The notes: generated by a model not told the origin, from the letters alone. A DNA stretch of 64,000 bases from Gracilaria caudata (GCA_030374735.1 JASCIV010000004.1:49257-113256); one strand, 5' to 3'. Shown: positions 1 to 11,081, counted from the stretch's first letter. Numbers and translations: made by a program.

Positions 1-2
1 CA

Positions 3-1418
3 GCTTCTTGCGCGGCTCTACAGGCACTCCTGTCTGCCCTCGCAGTTAACGACAAGTCTGTCGTGAAGCGAATTGGACAAAGAGCTATTGAATCGGACTT
101 TGATCGTCTCATCTATGACAGTTGCGGCAGTAGATTCCTAGAGAGGATAATTCTCATTCTCGGTTACGATGTTGTCAAGGGTCAAGCGCAGGGTAGACTC
201 GCTGAATTCGCCAGTCATCCGAAGGCAAACTTTTGTTTGCAGAGAATGTTGCTAGGAATGCATGGGCGTGGCCAAGTCATGTCAGCCTGGGACGAGTTAG
301 AACCGACCGTCCCTAAATTAATTGGACGTGGGAAAGCACGCGAGGGGGTCGTCCTTGCCCTCCTGCGCATCACCGAAGCAGAAGGAGATGACAATTGCCG
401 TAGAAGGGCCACTCGAGCTGTAATCAGAGCCATAGGCGCTACTGGGAAAAAGACATCTCAGTTGGTCGGAATTGTGGCATTCGGATCTCAAGAAATATGG
501 GAGAAGTGGAGAAATTCAGCAAGGGATTGTCAGAAAGGAGAGTTGGGTCTGCATGGGAAAGAAACTGACGAGCTTCGAATTCCGTATCGTTTCCCGTCCC
601 CTCATCTGCTAGGAACCCTTATGGCTCGATGCTTAATGCGATTCTCCGGTGGCCCAGGTCAATCAGCACGTGATTCAATGGCGACCCTTAGTTCAACAGA
701 GCTAATAATTCTAACTGGAAATCCAGTTGGAAGTCGACTAGTTGAACAATGGATAGGAGATACAGATCCCGAGAGAGGTTCTAAGAACGCTGGTAGGTTG
801 TTAAAGGCTGCCAAAGAAGGTAGTGATACAGGAATCCTTGCTCTCGCAAGAAATCCGTATGGCGCGATGGTACTAATTAAGTGTATACAGCACTTAACGG
901 TAGACGAGAGGAAGAAGATAATGGACAAACTTGCCTCCTCCATAGAAGCTTTGAAAAATCATGACTTTGGGCAAGTTGTGGTTCGGAAATGCCGAGTAGA
1001 ACAATATATGCGTCGAGGAGTCCAATGGGAGCGAGAAGAGACAGGAAGGGAAACGCGTCAAAGGTTGTTTTCTGAAATTATAAATGATGATTCGGAAGAA
1101 AACGTTGTCCCAGTGAAGCAAACAAGTAAAGCAAATGGTACACACTCTCGTAAACGGAAGCGACCTCGAGAAGAACCAGAAAGCTTATGGGCATCAGAAA
1201 CAGTTGAAGTCGATGATGCACCAAGACCGGCAACTCTCGCCTCTTCTACCAAATCCCGAAGCGAGAAACACTTGACAGACGCAGCAGTTCAAAAAGGGGG
1301 AGCCCAAATAATTCATTCGCGTTTAGCACCAGTATTGAATGCCATAGAATCAGTTGCTCGATCAAAGAAATCCAAGAGGAGAGAAGGGAAGCAAAAGATG
1401 CAGAAATTGCTTCCTTGA
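3..1418 (+). CDS. NOP9: NOP9-like Pumilio-repeat protein, 5'-truncated
   Basis: The reading frame is open to the left window edge, so the N-terminus is missing. The GTG at 63 is only an internal codon. The visible 471 residues contain degenerate Pumilio repeats (FASHPKANFCLQRML, LTGNPVGSRLVEQW, LARNPYGAMVLIKC, LKNHDFGQVVVRKC). They end with the feature typical of NOP9 and plant APUM23, a last repeat followed by a W-containing basic segment (GVQWEREETGRE), then a lysine/arginine-rich tail (SRKRKRPREE) that looks nucleolar. Family members bind pre-rRNA and are needed for 40S subunit maturation. The assignment rests on this architecture. A different divergent PUF protein is the main alternative. 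Confidence 0.7.
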   Translation, partial: ASCAALQALLSALAVNDKSVVKRIGQRAIESDFDRLIYDSCGSRFLERIILILGYDVVKGQAQGRLAEFASHPKANFCLQRMLLGMHGRGQVMSAWDELEPTVPKLIGRGKAREGVVLALLRITEAEGDDNCRRRATRAVIRAIGATGKKTSQLVGIVAFGSQEIWEKWRNSARDCQKGELGLHGKETDELRIPYRFPSPHLLGTLMARCLMRFSGGPGQSARDSMATLSSTELIILTGNPVGSRLVEQWIGDTDPERGSKNAGRLLKAAKEGSDTGILALARNPYGAMVLIKCIQHLTVDERKKIMDKLASSIEALKNHDFGQVVVRKCRVEQYMRRGVQWEREETGRETRQRLFSEIINDDSEENVVPVKQTSKANGTHSRKRKRPREEPESLWASETVEVDDAPRPATLASSTKSRSEKHLTDAAVQKGGAQIIHSRLAPVLNAIESVARSKKSKRREGKQKMQKLLP

Positions 1419-1985
1419 TGCTAGAACATGGTGTCAAGCGGTTCTAATTTTGGTCGTGTTCGAAATCAACTTCCGTTTAGTGTTGGCTGGTTAACAATCT
1501 CAACAAGAAAGTTGCGTTTGTCACTTTATGCTGCCCTTGTGCTACACAACTGGTAATCTCATACTTGGCTGAAGCTTTGGATCTTTTTGGTGCTAAACTG
1601 CATACTGCTGATTTGTCATATGAAGATAGGGTAACTGGCAATGGCTAAAGGGTGTACATTATGATTCGGTGTTTAATGGGTGTCGCGAAAAAGCATGTCA
1701 CCAAGAAACGGGTTAGGGATTTAGCAATTTCAGTGTTGAAGGTTGTCACCAGTCGCACGCAATGGCCACCCAGTACTTTGAACAAAAAAATCTCAAGTGT
1801 ATTATGGTGTGATGGTGCTCAGCTGTCTTGGCATGAACATAAAGCTTCCACTGGTAAGGGTCAACCCGAAATCCTTTCAATACGATGTATAGCATATTTG
1901 TGAGATAAGGACAAATGATATAGCAAGGAAGCTGACAAGAGGCTCATAAGCATGACTAGTATTGGAGAATGAATACGATCTGGAA
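1419..1985. other. Convergent 3' spacer
   Basis: About 570 bases lie between the stop of the NOP9-like gene and the stop of the convergently transcribed PH-kinase gene. I see no credible gene. An 83-codon open frame at 1652-1903 has no recognisable domain. The segment probably holds the two 3' untranslated regions. Confidence 0.5.
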
Positions 1986-3245
1986 TTATTCATCCTCTTC
2001 CATTGGTTCCGTGTTTTCTAAGTCGGATTCAAACTGACGACTTGGGGTTGGTCGAGGGATAGTCGGATCTAATGGAGTCTGTGCACCTTGATTAGTAATC
2101 CATGGATGGTTAAGAGCCTCTTCAGCAGACAACCGTCTGTTCACATCAATGCAAATAAGCTTAGAAACAAAATCACGAGCATCTGGACTAATATACTGCC
2201 ATATCTCTTGGGGGAAAGTATAGCGACCATCCAGAATTGCGTACAGGACTGACTTTGTGTGTTTCCCTTCAAAGGGCTTGCGGCCGGACAGCATTTCGTA
2301 GGTAACTACACCTAGTGACCACAAATCAGCCTTCGTCCCATACGTTTCATTCGTGACGACTTCACGAGCGCAGAAGTAAGGTGTACCAACTTTTGATTCC
2401 AAAGCTCCTGTCCCTAAGAAATTACTGAGTCCAAAGTCAGAGAGTTTTGAGATGAAAGGCCACTCTTTAGAGGAGGTGAGAATATTCTCAGGCTTGACAT
2501 CACGATGTACAATGCCTTTCGAGTGGAGATATGCTAGGCCATGCAAAATGTCTTTCACAATCAGCGATGCTCTATGCTCAGAGAAGTTGATACTCTTCGA
2601 CTGGAGTACTTCGTAGAGAGCCCCACCCGGCATATATTCCAGAACAAAATACAACTTCTCTGGTGTGTCGAAGAGATCATATAGCCGAACAATGTTGGTA
2701 TGGTTCACGAGTTTCAAAATCGCAAGTTCTCTTTGAATAAGAGTCTGACTGCGAATCTCTCGATTATCCTTTGAAATCACTTTGACAGCAAACTTTTCTC
2801 GAGTGTGACGGTCTCTGGCCAGCAGAACCTTGCCAAAATGCCCCTCCCCTAACACCCTTGTGAAAGCGTAAAAGTCTTTTATGCTCTTCTCACTTGCATC
2901 CCTCAAAGCTGTAAACCATTCATCATATTCCTCAAGGGTTTCTGGAGCGAATTCTTCATGAAAATCCCAAGCGCGAATAGATATCTCCAAACGTTCTCTG
3001 TTCCCGGTAATATTCGCATTCTGCAAACCGATCTCCCACTCCAACTGATTCAGGTGGGATTGGTCTTTCTTCCGATAACATCTCAACGTGGAGCCGTCAA
3101 TTTCCAAGTATCGGTGTTTCTTGTGTATTGTGAAGAGGGGATTGTGGGTGAAGACGTTTCCTTTCTTCTGGAGATACCCGGTCTTCACATTGCTACCGTA
3201 ACGCAAATGTGGTGGAGGGCCTTCTCCCGGAATCTCGGGATTCAT
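1986..3245 (-). CDS. PH domain plus Ser/Thr protein kinase
   Basis: This is a 419-residue single-exon protein starting at an ATG. Residues about 20-118 form a pleckstrin-homology domain (KTGYLQKKG start, conserved W110 near the end). Residues about 127-385 form a complete protein kinase domain: glycine loop GEGHFG at 133-138, the ATP-binding lysine in AVKV near 155, HRD at 247-249 with KPEN, DFG at 270-272 and DLWSLGVV near 307. DFGLSNF and the overall pattern resemble CAMK/AGC kinases. The usual APE motif reads ARE (CAREVV, about 292-297), keeping the glutamate. The order PH then kinase matches AKT-type kinases, but there is no AGC hydrophobic motif; the tail is short and acidic. The PH domain suggests recruitment to phosphoinositide membranes. 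Substrates are unknown. Confidence 0.85.
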   Translation of the reverse strand: MNPEIPGEGPPPHLRYGSNVKTGYLQKKGNVFTHNPLFTIHKKHRYLEIDGSTLRCYRKKDQSHLNQLEWEIGLQNANITGNRERLEISIRAWDFHEEFAPETLEEYDEWFTALRDASEKSIKDFYAFTRVLGEGHFGKVLLARDRHTREKFAVKVISKDNREIRSQTLIQRELAILKLVNHTNIVRLYDLFDTPEKLYFVLEYMPGGALYEVLQSKSINFSEHRASLIVKDILHGLAYLHSKGIVHRDVKPENILTSSKEWPFISKLSDFGLSNFLGTGALESKVGTPYFCAREVVTNETYGTKADLWSLGVVTYEMLSGRKPFEGKHTKSVLYAILDGRYTFPQEIWQYISPDARDFVSKLICIDVNRRLSAEEALNHPWITNQGAQTPLDPTIPRPTPSRQFESDLENTEPMEEDE

Positions 3246-4717
3246 GTTGAGTTTCTTGCGAGCGAACTCAGAGAGCTCCGCAAGGAAGCTGCAGTTAGAT
3301 ATCGGTGAAGTTGGTGCTGGTCAGATGACGACTGGCACTAAAACTCTTCAACTCGTCAGCTCCGCAGCAGTTACTTCAGGCAAGGTCCGGAGCAACACAG
3401 CAAGCTTATGTCTCTTGTGACGTCACGACTATCATGTGCCTCGAGTGTCTTTCTGTCTTTAGTTCACTGTTACAGCAAGAAACGCGAGACTGGGCTCTTA
3501 AAGACATGCGCGATTGCGAGTCCTAGTTGGGGCGCAGCATGTCACTTCTGTCAAGAATCGTTCGTTGCAGAGGAACAACGCGCATGAATGGTTTCTGTGG
3601 GCAACCATTCTGAGTGGAGTGCCAAACGCCTTACTGCTGGGCCTGTCCACATTGGATTTGCCTTGATTTCATGTTTTATACATGTTCTGTTGTGCCCCTC
3701 GGTTTCTAGCGGCAACTAAACTGCCAGCAGTAGATGGTCTTTGCGGAGCAAAGCAGGAAGGTTTCGCGCCGCGTGCACTGCAATAGGATCACCTACGACG
3801 GTAGCAGGAGTAGATACACCGAATGCCATCAGGGAGGCAGAATGCGCTCTCCCATTCGTCACTTTTTGGACCGCTCCGGTTTTTGAGAGCTAGTATGTTG
3901 ACATTTGCCGTTGGAGTTCAGGCGGTCTTGGTTTTAGAACGAACTTGAACTGCTTCTACCCATGTGTTACGCATACAACTGCAATTGAATGCAGCCACAG
4001 TTGCTATGTCTGCGATGTATAGTCATATGGAGTCCTACCTCGGCATGGTGTGACGAGCTTTGGGAAAACGTCAACAGTTCCTACATCGCTAAGTTTCGTA
4101 CATGACGTGGAGAACTGAATATGACATCAGTCATCATCGCATCGGGACCCTTGGTCGACCTTGATCGACCTCGACAGACACAAAGACAAGGCGGGGTGTA
4201 AGGTGTCCGTATATTACGGCAGATCTGGAGTACGTTCCCAAAGTCCCGCTCCAGTTTCACCACGAAAACGTAACCCGTAACGAATTTGTGCTCGCGATGA
4301 CACGACGCGATTTTCTGGGTACGATTGTAACACTTCACTATCACTACTTGATAAAACTAAATGGTAGTTGCACCCCAATCTCTCTCATTCTCCGTCACTT
4401 TGGAGCCAGACTCGAGGACAATATTCATTTCAGAAACTTTTTGAACGAGCACTTCTCCTGATCAATAGCTAACTTCGACGTATTGAACTTTGGACTAGTT
4501 TAATTCTTTAGTAATGATAACAAGAACCTAAACCAGACTCCTATTATTTTCGACAATCATACTATGCGTTTCCGCTCGCTGTGGTCTCCAGACAGTGTGG
4601 AAGATGATACAGTACGAACTTCTTGATTTAGCTAGCCTCACACACTTCATGAGCAGTTAGAAGCGAAGGCGTAACCATGGATACTTCGAAACGAGGTCCA
4701 TCCGCAACACCAGATGC
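3246..4717. other. 1.5 kb spacer, no gene seen
   Basis: This segment lies between the 5' end of the PH-kinase gene and the 3' end of the BAR gene, both on the minus strand. It should contain the PH-kinase promoter. Only short open frames occur (such as 4081-4344 on the minus strand) and none looks like protein. I found no tRNA cloverleaf or strong repeat. Confidence 0.4.
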
Positions 4718-5895
4718 TCACGGTTTTATGTTCTTCACCGCAGACTTGGCTCCGTATGACGCTACCATGCCCGAGATACTTTTGCTAGCACTTTTGCTTG
4801 CATTGCTAAGGGCATGAGCGGCACTGCTTGCACCTTGAGAAATATCTGATGCGATTCCTCCAAATGGATTAGAAGCGCTCTTGTCTTTTTTCTCACTGCT
4901 GGTTGACTTGGGCCGTGGAAGGGCCGTATTCATGAGGTCAGAGAGGTCTTCGTCATCATAGCTGCCTCTTTTTGCTGCAGCCAAATTAGATCGTCTTGTG
5001 CTTCGCATCTCCTCCCAATTGAGCGTTAGGCCCTTCGTGTACGGCATGAAATCCTTCATTGCCAAAGAGACTCCGCGAAGTAAATGCTGTTCGGCCAAGA
5101 AATGTGATGAAACTCGTTGCGCAAGCTCTTCCCGATAAATACGCTCGTACTTGAGTGCATCGTCGCAAAGCTTCTCAGACATTTCTTCGTATGCACGCTT
5201 AGCATCATCAACTTTTGCCTGAGTTGCGGGGGACGGGTTACCCCCGCTGGCTAATTCCGCATCTTGATCAATCATTGCGTCAGAATATAGTGTACGAACT
5301 GCCTTGTATTGCTCTTTTGTTTCCATTACCCTGGCCAACTTGTCGTCTTCATCAGGGGTATGATACGTTAATGGCTTCTTGGCCGTGTCTTCAAGATGTT
5401 CGAGGTATGAATCGAGTACTCTGCCCATTGTTTCACGGCATCTGGAGAGTACACGCTCCATATCGGCAACTAACCGTTTTTCCTCCGGATGTAACTCTCG
5501 AACGTAAGTTCCTTTCTCATCATCCCACTTACGCTCACCAAGTTCGTCTCTAAAGGCATCCAACATGGCTCTGTCCAGCTCCGTTATGGTCTTCTGCGTT
5601 TCTTTTAGCTGGGACTTGGCGCTGACTGCGAGGTTGTGAACGTGAGACTTCTTGGATTTTATATCTTCTACTCGCTTCGATATGAAATCAACCCGAGGAT
5701 TTCGAGTTAGGGCTATGCAGGTCATAAGGTCAGTTTCCAAACTCTTTGAAGATCAGCCAGTAAACACGAACTACAATCAAAGGACTGTGCCAACTTACTA
5801 GTTCTTCTACCCATTCTATTGAGCACCCTTTGCTTTGCTTTTGCGTACATTCCTCCGATGACTGCCACAGGCTTTCCTTTCCGTTCTTCTTCCAT
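4718..5895 (-). CDS. BAR-domain protein (two exons)
   Basis: I read two exons: 5895-5799 (start ATG, MEEERKGK) and 5712-4718. The 86-base intron has donor GTAAGT at 5798 and acceptor GCATAG ending at 5713. Joining them gives 363 residues and restores the start of a BAR domain, with MYAKAKQRVLNRMGRRT followed by TLTRNPRVDF. This resembles the first helix of amphiphysin/Rvs proteins (AQEKVLQKLGK). Residues about 20-240 are helical, charged and coiled-coil-like. The last 80 residues are rich in Ser, Ala and Lys with an NPF motif (SNPFGG), which in animals binds EH domains. BAR proteins sense or make membrane curvature in endocytosis and trafficking. Translation of exon 2 alone would lack an ATG at the right place, which supports the intron. 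Confidence 0.7.
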
Positions 5896-6557
5896 TCTAG
5901 AAAACTGAAAGACTCAAACAAGCTCGAAAGTGGCCTTTGTACTGTAGGATCGCGACAACCCTCTTCGTGGCACGGGCTTAGAAAACGCTTTTCACCCGGG
6001 AAAAACAGCAGTTTGGGTAATTCAACAAGAACTACGTATTCGTGACACCAAACGGACAATGTCAGGAAGGTGAGGTAGTATGGCGCACCTGTTTAAGACT
6101 TCCGTAGTGACGTCAACGAGCGCTTTATACGGGCCTCCAAAAAGCACTACTGATAGGCTGCGAGAGCATTCGTCGTAGCTGCTCAAGCAAGACTGCATTT
6201 TTCATCGCAGTGCTGGACATCTTGCAGCAAGATTCTTGCTGTTCGCCCTGCTGGCTGGCAGTTGCTCTCGAAGCTCCTAAAATATTTTGATCCAATCAAA
6301 GCTTTTAATTTCTGATCCGAATTTGAGATCCGAATCATTGCCGATGCAGCGAATCCACCGATCACATCGCGGAGACATCGATTGCACCGAACCACGAAGG
6401 TAGCGAAGAAAAAACCTGAGCAACACCGATTTTGTTACGTCTCTTCAATCTGTTGCCACGCGGAGGTAACATAGTAACATAGGAGGTCGGCATCTTTGCG
6501 TAGAATCACTTGATCCCATACTCACAGAGCTCGGCTTACAATATCCGGTCAAGCGCG
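5896..6557. promoter_or_regulatory. Divergent promoter region
   Basis: The BAR gene (minus) and the 85-residue protein gene (plus) start back to back across these 660 bases. Both promoters must lie here. I see no clear TATA box and no credible gene. Confidence 0.4.
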
Positions 6558-6996
6558 ATGTCATCAGCGGCAATTGTGGGCGGTTGTTTGGGTTTTGCTC
6601 TAGCGACTTTTTCGAATGGTGTGCGCAAGTTACCTTTGATGAGAAGTATGTGGTCTAATGCAGGCTCCAAACCTCCTCCATTTTGTTTTACCTCATTTCT
6701 GACGGCTCATACAATGACTTCGAATAATACGCGAACCTTCAGGACCGTGGGAACACGTGGCTTACTTCGGCATTGGGATGTGGCTTGGTTCAAACGTTAA
6801 AAGGTAAGTGGCATCACCGACGAAAAATGAGTTTTGGAATCCTTCTAACACTTTTTCGCTGCGGGACTTTGTTTGAGTGCATGGCAGTGTGAAGGAAAGA
6901 AGCAAAGCTACTGTGGCCGAACACATGGCGAAGCGAGAGGCAGCAGCTGCTGCACGCAAAGCAAGAATTGCTGCCAGGAACACAAATGCGCAGTAA
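6558..6996 (+). CDS. 85-residue single-span membrane protein (three exons)
   Basis: Three short exons can be read: 6558-6645, 6743-6803 and 6888-6996. The introns have donors GTATGT (6646) and GTAAGT (6804), and acceptors CTTCAG (ending 6742) and GGCAG (ending 6887). Phases match at both junctions and give 85 residues. The N-terminus is hydrophobic (AAIVGGCLGFALATF), followed by the motif NGVRKLPLMRRPWEHV, a second glycine-rich hydrophobic stretch (AYFGIGMWLG) and a highly charged Ala/Lys/Arg helix at the C-terminus. This layout resembles small mitochondrial inner-membrane proteins of plants and algae, possibly accessory subunits of respiratory complex I, but I cannot name the family. The gene ends only 47 bases from the stop of the convergent nucleoporin gene. 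Confidence 0.7.
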
Positions 6997-7043
6997 ATCG
7001 TTTTCTTTAGTGTTTGAACAATTCTTGCATTCATCCTGCCACT

Positions 7044-10000
7044 TTATCGAACTACTTCCATGGCGTTTCTTCTTGTTAACTCGTGCCGAATGTACTCCGT
7101 CTCTTCTAAGTTTTGAACGCGATCACGCGAGATTCTCTCCATTAGCTGTTTATACTTCCCACATTCCTCGCGTAGGTCTGACCTAACGTCTTCAGCTTCA
7201 GGATATTCCGATGATATTCGTCCAAGAACATCGAAAGTGGCATCTATGACCGAGTACGGCAAGTAAACCGTCTCAGATTTGGAATCCTTGGCCTTCTCCA
7301 GAGCTTTAAATATAAGCTCGGCAGCATCGAAGGGTCTACCGCTGCGCAATAGGGCACGGACAACTCGAGAAATATCCCCAACGAAACCCCTCTGCTTTTC
7401 TTCCGGACCGCATTTAGGTCGAACACCCCAGGCCGCCCCATCAATAAGCCATTGTGGACATGGAGTTAAACCGCTTGATGTCGCCAACGCGCTTTCCAAT
7501 GCAATGGAGTACCACTGTCGTGAAAACCTCTTCCAGTCAGCCTTGGCCTCGATGGCAATAAGCAATTGCTGAAGATGATCGTATTCGAATAAGATCATGT
7601 CCCTTCTTGCCGCAACCGCAGCAGCAACCTGAATCGTGTCCACAAGAACATTATCGCTCGCCTCTTCGACCCAAGCCAGACCTAATTCAGTGCAAAGCAA
7701 CATATTATCAAATGATGGCGTCTTTTGCAATGTTGCTGCCACCCATCGTACGCCTTCTTTGCTCTCAGAAAGAAAAGACGCACCATTTGCTACAAGATAG
7801 TGCATACCTTGAGAATCGTCTTCCTTCTCAGGAAGATGAGATAGCATTGTGCTGAGACATCGCTTTTGCGCATGTGCGAGCAAGAGCCGTCGGGAAACCC
7901 AGGATGGATTCACTAATAGATGATTGGTGGTATTCGTTAAGCGAGAGAATTTCGACTTCATGACGTATCTATCAGATGGCAGCTGTCGTAGAATAGCAGA
8001 AGAAACGTACGAGAGCGCTGTCGACTTCATTTGTATCCAATGGAGGAGTAATCGTGCTTGCTGCTGACTCCTCGTGATCTTGGTCTTACGTCCACTGATC
8101 GCGTTCCTAATACTGTGGAGGCCCTCATCGCTTAATCGCCCAGCCCATTCTAATGCAGTTGTCGCAGCACTAGCGTCGTCACCATGAAGAATGTGCCATG
8201 AATAAACCAGTTCATAATCACTTACTACGTCGAATTCATCCATTTCTTCAATGTGTTCATCAAGAAGCATATCTGGATCAATCGCTGCTCTCATGGTCAT
8301 CTCAGTTATCGGTATAGTCTCAGTAGCCCTTGCTCTTCTCTCTAGGGCATGGCCGCACATCACCTTGAGAGGACCAGGAAGCCTTTGCTCTGCCAGCCAT
8401 TGCAACTTTCCATGATCTGCTGTAGCGTTTACCAACAAAGAAACTGCATCACGGAGAGAGTCGCTCTCAAATACTTTGACAGACACAGTTTCCTCCCCAA
8501 TGAATGGATCGCTCAATATGGCGGTTAGAGCAGCTTCAAGTTCTCCAGCATCTATGAATCTACTGAAAGCAGCTGCTCTCATACTTTCATGTTTCTCTCT
8601 GTTCGGAGCCTCGGGCATACCTTCAAGCGCACAAGAAGCGGCATGTTTTGGTGCCCCAAAGCTTTCAAAGAGTCGTACACATTTCTCCATGAGCCAAAAG
8701 GCAAGTCTTCTCCACACAACTGAGGACGAAACCGACCCAGTTGGAGAAACCGAGCCATCTCGACTCAAGAAACCTTCTTGGGTATATGCACCAGCTCTCG
8801 AGCCGTTAAGCTGCGCGGATTGGAGAATTGCCGACGTCGCCAAGTCAATTAAGAACTGGGCATCTACCTTAACATCGTCTGAGAATAGATTCTGTAATTC
8901 GTAAAGTTCATCACACCACTTTTTCGCTTGTACCATGCACCCATAGGCTTTGTCCAGCATGTCATCAGCAGGCCCAGCATCTGCAGCCTTACCGTCTGAC
9001 ATTGCAACATCATCATTTTCGTCAATTGTACCTTGCAGTGATTTGAGCCGGTATTGAAACAGCCACGAAAGTCCGCTGGCAAAGACGGAGGACATCCGAT
9101 AAACATTGGCGCATTCATTAGCAACGAGTCCTAAAGTTGATACTTCACCTGATTCAAGAAGATTACGAAGAAGAACCCCACCTGGGGAAACTACAGCAAT
9201 AGCTCGTTCCATTATCGTTGGATACTCACAAGTTTCTCCTGAATGAACTTGAACGTCCTTTCCCTGACTTATGATGAGGTCCGTCAGTGGAATGCCAGAA
9301 CCGCTCTCTGACAATCTAACTGAAAGTTTCATCATGGACACGAATCTGGCTCGGTATTCGGGCTTCACAAAACCAGCTTTGAATCGAGCTCCCAATTCTT
9401 GGCAAAGACCATGAGACGCAAGTATTTGTGCAATTTCACCTCGGGACATCTTAAATGCATCAGGAAAAACTAAACACCGGTCTGCGACAAGCTTTCGCTC
9501 TGCTTCTGTCTGGGGACGCAACACGGATACAACGGATTGCCGAGCTATTACCACTCCAATGCCGTTCACAATAAACATATCCCTTATCTTCATGTTCTCG
9601 TGTTTTTGAACATGTTCCGCGCGATGCTTTATGCGTTTCCATGGAATATCTTCTTCTCCGGAATGCCACTCCATCAAAGTGGCGTCAACTTCTTGTCTTG
9701 TTGCAGTGTGGGGTGTTTCAAGACGGAGAGCTTTAGCAATTGCGAACGGTGTGAAACGATGTGCCATGATCAGAGATTCTTTTCCATCGGGCATAACAGA
9801 ATCATAGCTCTGCCAAAGGCCAAATTCTTTGTCGAAATCGTCAATAAGCGACCACAACTTTCCCGGAGGAAGACCAATACCAGAGTCTATCTCGTTTGCA
9901 ACATTGACGACGTCTGTGATTAACCCAGATTCAGTCGCTAAGAGCACGCCTTCTCCGACAGCTGCAGCCGCAACGATTCGGTCAAATGGACCGTCTCTCT

Positions 10001-11081
10001 TTGCTATTTGAAAGCTGGAGAGCGAGTACGACCCATTACGGCGAGTCCGAGCCGAAATATTGAAAACACGTAGCGAGTCTGCGCTTGGTTCTTCATCTAC
10101 CATCAGAATGGCAATCGCACATTCTTTCGATCCGGTGATGAGAAACTGATCCACCGAAGCGTTAGAAAGCTTGACTGGAACCTTTATATCGGCCCTGCAC
10201 ATATACCTGTCTTCATTCCAAACAAAAAGAAAGACTTTGCCAGAAGCACTCAACGCCATGAAGGACTTCGATTCAGATTGGATTTCTGCGACTGCGATAA
10301 TAGAGTCTTCCTTTTCGATGCCCCGAACTGAAGCCCTGGTGCGCCTCTTTAGTATTGAATATCCATTGTTTTCATAATTCGTAGCGGAATCAATGCCGGA
10401 GTCCTCTGGGTTTCGGCTTGGACTACGGAACAATCGGTTCATGAGCCCCATCGAGAGAGATGACGTTAGAGAACGCTGTGAGGAAGCCCCTTCTGCCGAA
10501 GAATAGGATATAATGCTTGTATCATCCGCTGGGGCAGAGCTATCCCGGTCAACTACGTTCGATGACAACCATTGTAATCGCATCTTTGGGGATGATTCGG
10601 GTGTCTGATGAACTTGAGCACAGCAACCATTGCTTAGGCCTAGAATCACATCGTCTCCAACTTTTGTGATGCAGTTAATGTGAAAATCATGAAGCAAAAG
10701 CCTTCCTCTTTCATCAAAGGTTGGATCTGCTGATGACGTTACATCCACAGTCAGATGCACAAAACTGCATCCGTTATGCTCCGAAACACATGAAACGAAG
10801 ATTTCGACTGATCCATCCAAATCGGTGTTTTCGAACACAAGCGGTCGAGATGAGAATGGTGATGAGAAGGATAGTCGAAGCCCTGACTTTGTAATAACGT
10901 TCTCAAAGATTATTTGGTCAGAGTTCACGATACGCCATAACGTGTCTCTAGCAAGCCCCGCCCAAGAATGCTCATGACTTCTTGGTGGCTGAATCTCTTG
11001 AACAGGTACTGAGATTTCAAAAAGCGGCGATGCTTCTAGATGTTGAGACGACGGATAATCAAACAATCTCGTCTCACGCAT
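7044..11081 (-). CDS. NUP160: NUP160/NUP120-like nucleoporin
   Basis: This is a 1345-residue single-exon protein with an ATG start. The N-terminal 500 residues alternate short beta-rich and loop segments, as in a beta-propeller, with a WRIVNSDQIIFENV opening like that of the NUP160 family. The rest is alpha-helical. A segment near residue 970 (VVSDYELVYSWHILHGDDASAA) resembles the NUP160 motif in which a helical pair is followed by repeated solenoid helices. Near the end, LPYSVIDATFDVL matches the conserved NUP160 tail pattern. NUP160 is a scaffold subunit of the Y-complex of the nuclear pore outer rings. Length fits the family (about 1000-1500). Similarity is weak, so another scaffold nucleoporin such as NUP133 remains possible. 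Confidence 0.62.
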   Translation of the reverse strand: MRETRLFDYPSSQHLEASPLFEISVPVQEIQPPRSHEHSWAGLARDTLWRIVNSDQIIFENVITKSGLRLSFSSPFSSRPLVFENTDLDGSVEIFVSCVSEHNGCSFVHLTVDVTSSADPTFDERGRLLLHDFHINCITKVGDDVILGLSNGCCAQVHQTPESSPKMRLQWLSSNVVDRDSSAPADDTSIISYSSAEGASSQRSLTSSLSMGLMNRLFRSPSRNPEDSGIDSATNYENNGYSILKRRTRASVRGIEKEDSIIAVAEIQSESKSFMALSASGKVFLFVWNEDRYMCRADIKVPVKLSNASVDQFLITGSKECAIAILMVDEEPSADSLRVFNISARTRRNGSYSLSSFQIAKRDGPFDRIVAAAAVGEGVLLATESGLITDVVNVANEIDSGIGLPPGKLWSLIDDFDKEFGLWQSYDSVMPDGKESLIMAHRFTPFAIAKALRLETPHTATRQEVDATLMEWHSGEEDIPWKRIKHRAEHVQKHENMKIRDMFIVNGIGVVIARQSVVSVLRPQTEAERKLVADRCLVFPDAFKMSRGEIAQILASHGLCQELGARFKAGFVKPEYRARFVSMMKLSVRLSESGSGIPLTDLIISQGKDVQVHSGETCEYPTIMERAIAVVSPGGVLLRNLLESGEVSTLGLVANECANVYRMSSVFASGLSWLFQYRLKSLQGTIDENDDVAMSDGKAADAGPADDMLDKAYGCMVQAKKWCDELYELQNLFSDDVKVDAQFLIDLATSAILQSAQLNGSRAGAYTQEGFLSRDGSVSPTGSVSSSVVWRRLAFWLMEKCVRLFESFGAPKHAASCALEGMPEAPNREKHESMRAAAFSRFIDAGELEAALTAILSDPFIGEETVSVKVFESDSLRDAVSLLVNATADHGKLQWLAEQRLPGPLKVMCGHALERRARATETIPITEMTMRAAIDPDMLLDEHIEEMDEFDVVSDYELVYSWHILHGDDASAATTALEWAGRLSDEGLHSIRNAISGRKTKITRSQQQARLLLHWIQMKSTALSYVSSAILRQLPSDRYVMKSKFSRLTNTTNHLLVNPSWVSRRLLLAHAQKRCLSTMLSHLPEKEDDSQGMHYLVANGASFLSESKEGVRWVAATLQKTPSFDNMLLCTELGLAWVEEASDNVLVDTIQVAAAVAARRDMILFEYDHLQQLLIAIEAKADWKRFSRQWYSIALESALATSSGLTPCPQWLIDGAAWGVRPKCGPEEKQRGFVGDISRVVRALLRSGRPFDAAELIFKALEKAKDSKSETVYLPYSVIDATFDVLGRISSEYPEAEDVRSDLREECGKYKQLMERISRDRVQNLEETEYIRHELTRRNAMEVVR

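Noticed and set aside
1652..1903. 83-codon open frame on the plus strand
   Set aside because: No domain, no splice context, lies in a convergent 3' spacer. Likely chance.
4081..4344. 87-codon minus-strand frame
   Set aside because: Composition is not protein-like and nothing around it supports a gene.
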